A stretch of 64,000 nt of DNA from Lithospermum erythrorhizon (lineage: Eukaryota; Streptophyta; Magnoliopsida; Boraginales; Boraginaceae). The stretch is from the NCBI GenBank assembly GCA_019722365.1, contig JADFUC010001773.1:434001-498000 (forward strand), written 5' to 3'. Within the stretch, counting starts at the first letter, position 1. The number at the start of each line of letters is the position of its first letter. This document shows, in pieces, positions 46,735 to 57,333 of this stretch. The translations under genes were made by a program, and so were the position numbers. The notes below the pieces were generated by a model. It saw only the letters and a list, made by a program, of their open reading frames with translations. It ran no database searches and was not told the origin of the DNA.

Positions 46735-47389
46735 TGATTTAAGATTACTTTCGATATGTCAGAAGATCAATCAGAAGCTATTCTTTAGGTAGACACTTAC
46801 ATTACCCATTTAGAACCATGTTGATGTTCATAAGGAATGAATTCGTCTTAAAGAGTGGGGGAGGAGCAAGTTGTTTTGACATGCATAAGTCACTAAAGGT
46901 TCCATGATAACCCGAGAATTGATTGTTTTGATTGAGTGTGGTTGATACGTTAGTCTTGGCATGCGCTGAAAGTGAGTTAAAGTCTCGAGATTTAGTTGAG
47001 TTATGTCCTAACAAAGAGATAAAGAGGAGAGCGCGTCATCACGAAACTTATTATCATTGGTAGCATATATGGATCTGAGGCACTTCCTACGATTATACCC
47101 TTGGTAGAAGCGGTATGAGGAACTAGGGCAGGGTATGTCAAAGTTGATACCGTCCCCATTGAAAACCTCACTGCCCTTGGTCGAAGGCTTTGCCTTTTAT
47201 AAATATGCTTTCTTCGTGACACTAATGAATTACTTGTTATTATTTCTTTGTTGAGTGAGGTGCGGGGAAGAAAAACTTCTGAGATATCGGAGAGCACAAA
47301 AAGCTGATTGGTTGGACAATTCACGGACATTAAAGGTCTCAAATACTTCCTTTGTGCATGCATCGAATACTACTTGGATAGTGCCAAAT

Positions 47390-47780
47390 CCACTATTCAA
47401 CCTCAGAGGCAATTAATTCCTAATCTCGAAAGAGGTGGTAAAATTTTGAAATTCTCGAAGCTTACGGATCACGGTATAATTTATCCTATTTCGAGATAGT
47501 GCTTGGAACAGGTCGGTACAAAGTTGTACCAAAAGAAAGAGGGGTATTACTGCATTTAAGACACCTATTGGTATGTCTCCTTATCGTCTTGTTTATGGTA
47601 AAGCTTGTCACCTTCCAGTGGAGCTTGAGCATAAAGCACATTGGGCGGTGAAATCTCTAAATTTTGATCTGAAGGATGCAGGTGCAAAGAGATTGATGGA
47701 TCTCAATGAGCTTGAAGAGTTTCGTTTGGGAGCTTATGAAAATGCAAAAATTCTGAGGCGAGCCGAGGTTAATCCTTGAT
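47390..47780 (+). pseudogene. RT start joined to integrase tail (deletion junction)
   Basis: 47398-47530 reads as the N-terminal part of the reverse transcriptase domain (QPQRQLIPN, then DHGIIYPIS, then VVPKERG after a frame change). From about 47557 the sequence reads [16 protein letters not shown], which belongs to the integrase about 1,000 codons further on in intact Athila elements. The junction falls at about 47545-47560. The frame then stops after [10 protein letters not shown], where intact copies read through a KER-type sequence. Confidence 0.8.
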
Positions 47781-48879
47781 AAGCAGTCTCGCCTCGCCAG
47801 TTTCAAGTTGGACAACAAGTTTTGTTGTTTTAATTCCAGACTTCTGACTATTCCGGGTAGGATTAAAAAAATCTAAATGGAGTGCGGATGGTTTACTATT
47901 ACCAAGAGTTTTTCACATGGTGCGATTGGAAAATAACTCATGAGAGGAGCACTTTTAAAAGGTCAATGGTGAGCGCTTGAAACATTATTATAATGGTGGA
48001 CATGTGGAAAGAGTAAATACGTGGTCATGTTATTTGTGCACCCCTCATTGAATGAGTTGAGGTCGCCGTGTCGGGCTAAAGGCGTTAAGCGTGGCGATTA
48101 TTGGGAGGCAACCTTGATCTTTTAGATTGCTAGTTATTTTGTGCCAGTTTAGGTGTGTCGTAAAAAAAACAAAAAAAACAAAAACAAAATTTTGGTGAAA
48201 TTTGAGTTCGAGGTGGCGTTTTGGGGCCCGGTTTGGATTGCCAGGCGGAGGTCAAATTTTGACGTAGATGGACTTTAATAGGAGAATAATGTGCTCGGCG
48301 GATTAGTTGCCAAAGCGGAGGCAATTCTTGGCCACCCGAGGTCAGATTTTTAATTCGAGAAAAAAAAAAAAACAAACAAATTAACCACGAGAGCCGCCAA
48401 AAGAAACACCCCGGCTCTCGAAACTCCGCCCGCCCGACACCCGAATCCACGACCTCCATTTGCACACTCCGCGTCGCCCCCGATTCACAAATTCGGCTGA
48501 CGCGTCGCGCTGACTCCGGTGGGTGCACCACCTCCGATCGCTCAAAGATCGACCACAGCTCCGCTACCGAATCCGACCGCGCTTGAACCTCCGCCCCAGC
48601 TTAGGATGCAACAAACAAATTGCTACTTGTTATATTTTAATAGCCATACACCTAGTCGCTTGTTTTCTTATAGACATCTACTTAACTCGGTTGTTTTTAA
48701 GAAACATGAAAATAATTCGTTCGTTTTCTCATAAACATGCACTTAATTTGTTTGTTTCCACCAATTTTTGAAGATGTGTAGTCTTGTCATTACATATGGG
48801 TTTGGTGGAACCCGTTAAGCGAGAGAAAAATGACTAAAGTGAATCGTAGGATTGAATAATGTTATCATATTTAAGCACC

Positions 48880-49125
48880 AATTAATATATTTGAAATATT
48901 AGCACAAATTTCGAAATACACAACATTAATTATTAATTATTGAAATTATCAAAATTCGAAATTATTAACATTAATTATCAACATTCGAATAATTATCAAA
49001 ATTTGAAATTATTAACATTCAAAATTATTAACAATAAATAATTATCAACATTCGAATTATAAAAAATCGAAATTATGAAAATTAAAAATTATTAACATTC
49101 GAAATTATAATTAATATTACTATTC
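48880..49125. repeat. AT-rich short-unit array
   Basis: Variations on ATTATTAACATTCGAAATTATCAACATT, about 17-25 bases per unit, roughly ten copies. Imperfect. Confidence 0.65.
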
Positions 49126-49859
49126 ATAATTAGCGAAGATGATACTGATATAAGTAGCAATTGAAATGATTACGTGGTTATAAGCAAATAGATAATTCGC
49201 TTGTTGGTATATAAACATGAAGAGAATTCGCTTGTTGGTATACAAACATGTGGTTAATTCGCTTGTTTTAAAGCAATCATTTGGAAAATTCGCTTCTTTT
49301 GTGATAATCATTTGGAAAATTCGCTCGTTTGTAATAGATTTATGTGGAAGTTGTGTTGTCAAATCAAGTCATTTTTTGGGAGACCGTGAAAGAAGCAAAT
49401 TGTATTCGAGCTTGTAAGTGACCGCGTGATGATTATTTTCTTATAAGCATGGAACTAATTTGCTTGTACATAGAAGAAATTTGCTTGAAATAATTCGATT
49501 TGCATGAATCGTGTATAGTCACGTCATGCCGTGAATATTATCCTCGGATTACGTGTTAACTTAGTAGCGTTAACTTATTATGAATTTGCATAATGTAAAA
49601 AGTATAAGCATTTACTATAATTATCGGATAGGAAAAAATAAATAAGCGTGAGTGTAACGTAGAAAAAGCATCGTTATAAATATCGAGGAAAATACACAAT
49701 TGAAACTAATAATTCCGATTGTCCTGGTTGTTTTGGTCTTGATCTTGGGTGGCATTATAACTCAGATAGCTATACCGACCATGTTGAGAACGATATCAGC
49801 TGCCTTTCTGGTGATCTTTGAGTCTTGTGGTATCCCATAGCGATTCATGGTTCTGATAT

Positions 49860-51260
49860 TTCGTAAGTTTGCCATATTTTACCATATTCTAAACTTTACC
49901 ATAATTTACCATATTTCATATATAAATTTTTTTTCAAAACTTTATCATATTTAACCATATTCTAAAATTTACGATAAATTACCTTATTTCATAATTAACC
50001 ATATTTTATAATTTTACTATATTTATTCAATATTTCCAAACTTCGACCATTTGTTAACATATTCTAAAATTTACTATAACTTACCATATTTCGTAATTTA
50101 TTCCATTTTTTTTACCATATTCCATATTTTACCATATTTCATATGTCATAATTTTACCATAAATTACCATAAAACCGTGTAGAAATTCGCTTCTTTCTCA
50201 ACAAAATCGGGTGCAAATTCGTTGTTTTCGCGTATACTTAAAACCAAAATTGAACTCGGACAATGTGTAGTCACATCGGTCAAATCTGTCAGTTCGTTTG
50301 TTATGTAACAAGCGAATTTGTCTTTGTGATTGTCAGCATACAAAGCGAATTAAATGCGTAACGTCAACAAACAAGCGGGTGTGCAATGATTGTTAGTTAA
50401 AGCAAATTTTACCATTGTTGTATCTTTAAACATTATATTTAGTTGTTAGTTCCTTTAGTGCACGATATAAATTTGGTACTTCATTTCATTTATTATATAA
50501 TCATGTGAAGACACGTTCAATTCGCTAAAATTTGGAAAAATTCGATCGATGTAATCTAAAATTTACCAATATCTCATTGCTTCTAAAATTTACCATATTT
50601 CATATTTTACCATTTTTGACCATATTTTATATTTCGTAATGTTACCATTTTTTACCATATTTTATATCTCATAATCTAAAATTAACCATATTTTTATAAT
50701 ATTAACATATTTTATCATAACCTAAAATTTTATCATTTCATCATAATTCTATCATAATCTCATATTCATTGTTTAATCATAATTTCATAATATTTCATAA
50801 TTTTATTGTTTATAACCTAAAATTTCATAATAATTTCATAATTTTATAATTTCATAATCTAAAATTTCATAATTTCATATTTTCATAATAATTTCATAAT
50901 TTCATAATATTTCATAATTTTATAATTTCATAATTTCATATTTCATAATTTCATAATTTCATAATATTTCATAATTTTATTGTTTAATCATAATTTTAAT
51001 CATAATCTCATATTTTATTGTTTAATCATATTTTATAATTGTACGATATGTCATTATTTTTGCGATTTCTCGTAATCTAAAATTAACCGTATTTTATAAT
51101 ATTAACATATTTTATCATAACCTAAAATTTTATCATATTTCATAATTTCCATCGTAATTTTATCATGTCTAAATATTCGTTGTTTAATCATAATTTGACT
51201 ATATTTCATAATTTTATCATAATTTGACCGTATTTATTATATTTCATAAATTCACAATGT
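49860..51260. repeat. TTTACCATATTTCATAATT array, about 1.4 kb
   Basis: A long, imperfect array based on TTTACCATA and TTTCATAAT words with unit lengths of about 10-25 bases, denser in TTTCATAAT at 50780-50990. It is interrupted at 50170-50560 by a stretch with the AAGCGAATT motif. Confidence 0.75.
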
Positions 51261-51654
51261 CCAATAATTTCCTAATATATAATTCATAAATTGATACTAT
51301 TATACACAATTCATTTATTTTCTCTCAATTTAATACACAATTAGATTTCTCATTTACACTTTAATAAATAAACATTGTCTTATGTCGTTGCTTGAATTAC
51401 TTGTTCATATGACCATAAAATCAAAACCGGTTGTCATATAACTTGAACAAATGCTCAATTAAGCTTGTTCTATTAAGCCCGATTTTGAATTCGACATGTC
51501 GAAGCAAACATTGCAATAGCGTACGATTAGCGAACAAGCGAATTCGCTTGCTTTGTTATAAGCGGCAATGTTAATTGACTTTGTTGTGTTTTGACGATAA
51601 ATTCTTCGACATGTGTTTATAAGCGTCGAAGAGTTAAACTATGTGCATAAAGGA

Positions 51655-51766
51655 GGCCAAAATAGTCATTTTACGTGCCTTGTCTGTTTGGTGTGTGTAT
51701 AGTGTTGCCCACATTATCTGGCTGCCCAAATAGTGTTGGGACTGAATGTGAAATGACTATTTTGCC
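51655..51766. mobile_element. 112-bp foldback element (MITE-like)
   Basis: The left arm GGCCAAAATAGTCATTTTA (51655-51673) and the right arm GTGAAATGACTATTTTGCC (51748-51766) are inverted copies over about 18 bases with two differences. A second, inner pairing is possible between AGTGTTGCCCA and TGCCCAAATAGTGTTGGG. The arms resemble the border of the 18.3-kb element, so this may be a deletion derivative of the same family. Confidence 0.5.
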
Positions 51767-51850
51767 ATTCTTGAAGTGTAGTAATTAGGAAGTTTCATTA
51801 AGTGCAAAATTGTCGTTTCGGCTAAAGTTACCTGATACAGTGTGTATGGC

Positions 51851-52470
51851 TACATGCTGTATAAGTTATGAAGTTGAAGTGGAAAATCACCCGAACAATC
51901 TTTCTAGTGTTGAGTCAAATATATATAATGTTTACTCAAATAAATAAAAGAGCCAATAATATTTGAAATTAATATTGAAGAAAAAAAAATTATTCAATAA
52001 TATTGAAAGATAAGTATAGTAACTATGAGCTAATATATATTCATTTATTGAAAAATTAATTTAATTAATATTAAATTAAATAGTTAACTTAAGGGTGTGT
52101 TATTTAAATGTACTAAAAGTTAAAATTCATATTAATTGAATAGTCTTTATGAATAAATGTCTTGCAATTATAATAATTTATGAAGTAAATTAGTGTTTTT
52201 GACATAAAACGAAAGAAACATATCAACACATTATTATCTATAATTTTATAAGTATTATAAATATGATTTCCCATGCTACTTTGATAAATGCTAACTATAG
52301 CATTTATCAAATTCTTGAACTTCTTTGTGGTGGGATTACACAATGTATATCTTTTTGTAACAACACAAAATAACTCATTGAAAATTCCAACAATACAAAA
52401 GCTCCGATAAATTTTTCAAGGAAAATCAAGTTTTGTTACATTAATTGGACCGTTGTTAGCCACCATATCA
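51851..52470. other. intergenic, no gene
   Basis: AT-rich sequence with stops in all frames. Short open frames on the minus strand (52113-52343) have no recognisable family. Confidence 0.5.
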
Positions 52471-52604
52471 TATATTGAGCAATTGAAGATTTTTTTTGGA
52501 TTTTTATATTCACGCAAAATGAGGGAATCATTGGCCATATATTGAGCAATTGAAGATTTTTTTTGGATTTTTATATTCACGCAAAATGAGGGAATCATTG
52601 GCCA
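52471..52604. repeat. perfect 67-bp tandem duplication
   Basis: The 67-base unit from TATATTGAGCAATTGAAG to TCATTGGCCA is present twice, at 52471-52537 and 52538-52604, with no mismatch. Identity suggests a very recent duplication or an assembly artefact. Confidence 0.9.
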
Positions 52605-54803
52605 GATTAGAGGATGATATATTTAAATGTGTTTTTATGAACTGATAAGATTGTTAGGTTTTATGGATTAAAATAACAATTATCTAATCGATTACCAGAA
52701 ACTCTACGAGATTATAAAAATAGTAATTTAATCAGAGATTATGTTTATGCACGGCCTTGATATAATAGTTGCGGTAGATAAAATCGGATAAGAGCTGCGA
52801 GCAATACAGTAGGTTGTATGCCAGAATGATCGCCTTGGCGATTGATCGAACTCTTGAGTCGATTTTACTAGAACTATTAAAGATTAAACTGAGGAAGTAG
52901 GGCCTGAAGAAAAGCAGAAGCTTTTCTTCTACCCTAGTCGACCAAAAGAGGGGGAGAGGGAGAGAGATTTTGCCTTTTGGTTTTCTTAAAACCAAAAGTG
53001 AATGAGCAATTAATTTCATGAAACTTATGGCCTTTATATAGGCATCAAATGTCCTACATTTTAGGTATTTCAAGAGTTATGCCAAAACTCTTGACATACG
53101 TAAGAAGAAATTCTAAGTCCCTAAAGGAAGAATATTCTAGAACCCTCACTTTTCCTTTCTTGATTCGCTACGGGGTAGAATTTCATAGTGAAATTTTGCC
53201 CGTCGACCTCAGTTTAACTTTAAGGCAGGAAGTTATAATCGTATTATAGTTTGATCGTATTGGCAGCGTGTGACCTCTTGGCTCGATTGACAAGAGTAAT
53301 ATATTAATTTATGTTAACCAAAATCATATTATTATATATATAGATTACAGGCGGACTCTAGTAAGCCATCATAACCCAATGTCAATCTGAGTTGATCATA
53401 ATATGTTAATTGTTTAATAATTGAACATACATCTGAACTTATACTATTTGAATATGATTAAATGTAAAGTAAATGGGTTTAATACAATCAAATTGTTCAC
53501 TTGGGCATATTTATGAATCTATTATCTCATATTTCCCAAGCAACTCCTCTTTTGCCGCAGGCCGGTGCCTTAACCGGTTACTAATTAACCGATTATCTTA
53601 AAGCGATCCCTCGTGCGATTCCCAACTTGATCAGTATGGTAAGATTTGTGTCACCCGTACTCTTTACACCCGTTCTTTTCTTGGTTGTATCCAATTAATG
53701 TGATTCCTATCTTACATCTTTGAAATGCACATCATAATCACCAATAATTCTCGAGGCGGAAATCTAACAGATTATATCGTTTGCCGATTCCATCTTGTGT
53801 ACAAGATTTGAGAACCCTTGTAGTATACAAAACTCAAGTATTTTATAATCCTCGTATTACGGAAGCGTTTAGACGGGGTCAAGTACATTACTCTTGTAAA
53901 GTGAAATTAGGTAACTCGAGTCTAACAATCGCCATTTAAAAGATAAGTTTTGTGAGAAAACGCCTTAGGAAAGCAGAGATATACTATCTTACAAGTTTCT
54001 CATGGCCAAATCGGTCATGCATTCAAATCTTGTTTAGTATCTGCAATACTCGTATGATTGATTAGAGTGATAATCATACTCCATACGATCCAAAAACGCC
54101 AGTCCGGACAATCATTCACATCTTAACCAATTTGGTGCCCGATTCCATTTAGTGGACACTGGTTAGGAGACAAACAATCTCGCATTTCCGGGCTTGAATA
54201 AGAGGATTTCTTATTTGAATCCTTAGCGAACCTCTCGAGAAAAATGTCCCTTATTGTGCTCGGTGGAACCAATTTTATTATTATAATAATAAATTATCTT
54301 TGTTCAATAACAAATGATAAAGAGCAAACACAGCACGAATAAGAAGCATATATTCAAACAAGTTTGAAAGAAATTAAGCTAAGCTTCCTCCACTAAATCA
54401 CGCCATTCATGTTTTTTCCTTTTGATTGAATCATGTATTCTAATCATTCAGAGAAAAGCTTCAAGGCTAAACTATCTTAACCCAGTAAGTAGATGTGAGA
54501 AGCTTTACATGCATTAGGTCCCACTAAGACATGTAAGCCAAATGATCAGTCATCATCTTTTAATCATCCAACCGAAAGAATAGTCTTACATCCATTATGA
54601 TGGAAAATAACATACAAAACTTGTATAAAACTTTAAACAAGTTTACTGGGGCTCAATTATCATGTTTAATATCAAATCTAAAACATATATTACTGATATA
54701 TATGAATAAGAGTGCTTCTGACCTTGTTGTGAAAATTCTGACAACCTTTTCACGAAGCCTCCTTTGAATTCAATGAAGCGCCCACGGTGCTTAATGCCTC
54801 TAG

Positions 54804-54862
<59 letters not shown>
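54804..54862. repeat. (TA)n microsatellite, about 29 repeats
   Basis: Uninterrupted TA dinucleotide run within the spacer of the preceding element. Length is likely to be polymorphic and hard to assemble. Confidence 0.95.
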
Positions 54863-54864
<2 letters not shown>

Positions 54865-54888
54865 CTAAATTAATTAAACCTAAGGTTC

Positions 54889-55065
54889 AACGAATTAATT
54901 AATGGTGGCTTATTAATTAAATTAACTCGTTAAGTAATAACTACTAATAAGTTATTAACAAGCTCAAGCTTGACTCGTTAAGTAATAACTACTAACAAGT
55001 TGTGCGAGCTGACTAACCAATTAATTAATTAAACTAATAAATTAATTAATTGAGTTTCTTCAATT
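54889..55065. repeat. short local duplication
   Basis: ACTCGTTAAGTAATAACTACTAA(T/C)AAGTT occurs at about 54926 and 54973, amid TTAATTAATTAA-rich sequence. Confidence 0.7.
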
Positions 55066-56310
55066 AATAATTTACACACACGTGTAGTATAAATTACCCG
55101 GTGAGATATTTATTGATTACAATCAATTTCTCAATTTACCAAATATAATTTTAATTTGTCATGAAGTAAATTCAGCATCATTTTATGTCACATATGACAT
55201 AGGCTCAAATAATAGTAGTCGTATAATAATATAATTGACCATTATTATTATTATTATAACGAGTGTTGATTATCAATTAATCGCATATTTGATTCAATTC
55301 ACATATATCATGTCTATTGAATTGAAAAATATCAAATTATAATTTTAACATATAAATACGATCACAAACATATAATAATTTATACAACATAATTACGTAA
55401 TTATAAAACTCAAAGTAGGCTCTTGATGCCTTTGTAGGGTTTTCACCAGTTAAAATAACAATTATCAACCGATTCACGAGGAACTCGGCGAGATTATAAA
55501 AATGGTAATTTAATCGAGATATTATTATATTTGTACCTAACACTGATATAGTTGTAGCGGAATAAAATCGGAGGAGGCTCTACGAGCGACCAAAATGGGT
55601 TATGCAGAATAGTCATTTGGCCGGCGATTGATCAAACTCTTCCGTCGATTTTACTAGAACTATTAAAGATTAAGCGAGGGAAACGGGTCAGCCAGTTTTC
55701 TTTACTGGTCGACCAAGAGAGGGGGAGAGGAGAGAGATTTTTGCCTTTTGGTTTCGAAATCAAAGTGATAAACATTAATTTCATGAAGCTTATAGCGCTT
55801 TATATAGGCGTGAATGTCCACTACATTTTAGGTATTTGAGTTGGCAAAACTCTTCAACGCCGTAAGAAGAAGATTCTAGAATTCTATAGAAGAATATTCT
55901 AAACCGCTTCCCACACTTTCCTTTCTCGATTCGCATGCTATGGGGTAGAATTCCGTGGTGGAATTTTGCTTGTCATTTTCTGTAGTTTAACTTTAACTCG
56001 GGAAAATATAATCGTATTATAGTTTCATCTTGTTGTCGTGTGTGACCTGTTAGGCTCGATTGACAAGAGCGGTATGTTAATTTATAGTAACGAACATCAT
56101 ATTAATATATTAATTATGAAGCGGACTATAGTAGTCATCGCCCCTAATGTCAATACCCCAATTAATCATAATATGTCAATTGTCGAACAATCGAATATAT
56201 ATATGAACCCTCTTGTTTGAATATGATTAAATGTAAGTAAATCGGTTGTCAAATCGGAATTGTTCCACTTGAACATATTTGTGAGATCTAATATCTCATA
56301 TTCACAACAT

Positions 56311-57333
56311 AAATGAGATCAAAGACAAACAATGTTAATAGGTGAATTGAAACACGTGAATTTGTGAAAATGTGCCGTCTACACCTGAACCAAACATCTG
56401 GCTTCCATGAACCTAAATTCATTGTTATTGAGTTCCAAGATTTCTTAATAGTTGTTTTGTAGAACACTGATATAATCCGAATTTCCCAATGTATGTACAT
56501 CATTATGAAATTTCAGGACGCTAAATAAGTAGTCTATCAATAGCTGAGATCCAAGATTCAACACTTGCAACTCGAGACTTCTACCACCTTTTTCATTCAT
56601 CATATGTGCTTGGTTCGACAACATACAAGTAGTATATGTCGACAATGGATTCAGCACTTGTCATCAATGCATCTTGCATCTTCAAGCACTCTTCTAGATT
56701 GGCATAGAAGTACTATTCTTCTTTTGGTTTGTCTCAAATTTGAGATTAAAATAGAAAAGAATTGAAGTTAAAATAAAGTCAGCGGATCCAAGTACTTTCC
56801 ATTCCTCATCATGCAATACGTACTCAAAATCACAACAATCAACACATTGAATCCCACATCTATCAGATACTAACATAATTAGCAGCGTAGATCTGGCACG
56901 TGGCAGCTTGTGATGAATACAACGTGTCAGCTTTGTGATAAAAGATTATGTAAGTGGTCTCCTATCTTTGGGACTATATTTTAAATACAACGTTTGACAG
57001 TATATTATTTTGATACGGAAACTATACAAAGGAGATTCTCTATCAAATTACATTAATTAGGACAGGCCCAACAAATTTTTATCAAGACTATAATAAATTA
57101 ACAAATAGGCCCATTCCCTGGTAAAGGCCCCGTTGCCTAAATCGGGCCTAGAAATATTTATTATCCACTAATAGAAGCCTATTCAAAATACCCTAAAAAC
57201 TCCATTATTCATCTTCAAAATTCAACCTAAATATATTGCAAGGGTGCTGAAATTAGTAAAGATTGAAACTTTTTGCATTTTTGTTGAATACCCATATTTT
57301 TATTTAGTAGGATTTAATATTATTTTTTGAAGA
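56311..57333. other. intergenic and promoter region of IMP3
   Basis: No gene. The part from about 57100 to 57333 should include the IMP3 promoter and 5' UTR. AGGCCC and GGGCC motifs (57064, 57109, 57126, 57145) resemble the TGGGCC/GGGCCY elements common upstream of plant ribosome-biogenesis genes, which fits the neighbouring gene. Confidence 0.45.

Larger units (their letters stand above)
43560..48600 (+). mobile_element. Athila-type Ty3/gypsy retrotransposon, internally deleted and 3' truncated
   Basis: Ordered landmarks: a 5' LTR (about 43560-44670) with TATAAAAG at about 43787; a degenerate tRNA-Asp-type primer-binding site at 44674; gag from about 44800 to 46170; an aspartic protease stretch at about 46432-46734; the start of reverse transcriptase at about 47390-47550 ([18 protein letters not shown]); the C-terminal side of integrase at 47570-47770 ([20 protein letters not shown]); and the post-integrase region to about 48600. 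Most of reverse transcriptase, all RNase H and the integrase core are absent. Many single-base insertions and deletions break every frame. The right part ends at a second mobile element, and no 3' LTR was found. Confidence 0.85.
48600..51850. mobile_element. second AAGCGAATT-motif element, non-coding
   Basis: The Athila sequence stops at about 48600, and a different, non-coding, highly repetitive block follows. Its left part (49190-49330, 50190) has five or more AATTCGCTT motifs, and its right part (50310-51550) has the inverted AAGCGAATT. A perfect 16-base palindrome, CAAGCGAATTCGCTTG, lies at 51535-51550. Between them are arrays of ATTATTAACATTCGAAATT (48880-49120) and ACCATATTTCATAATTTTACC (49860-51260). 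No protein was recognised. The inverted motif clusters resemble subterminal transposase-binding repeats of CACTA/Mutator elements. Confidence 0.45.
52650..56310. mobile_element. non-autonomous LTR-type element with two about 0.88-kb direct repeats
   Basis: Direct repeats at about 52650-53540 and 55430-56310 share many landmarks in order: AATAACAATTATC, GAGATTATAAAAAT, GATTTTACTAGAACTATTAAAGATTAA, GAGGGGGAGAGG, TTTATATAGGC, TACATTTTAGGTATTT, AGAATATTCTA, ATAATCGTATTATAGTTT, GGCTCGATTGACAAGAG and TTTGAATATGATTAAATGTAA. The 1.9-kb spacer has no protein coding capacity. Divergence between the copies is considerable, with many small insertions and deletions. Orientation is uncertain. Confidence 0.65.

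Noticed and set aside
43560..48600. Endogenous pararetrovirus instead of a retrotransposon
   Set aside because: The protease and integrase segments are clearly of Athila type, and an integrase excludes a pararetrovirus; no movement or coat protein motif was seen.
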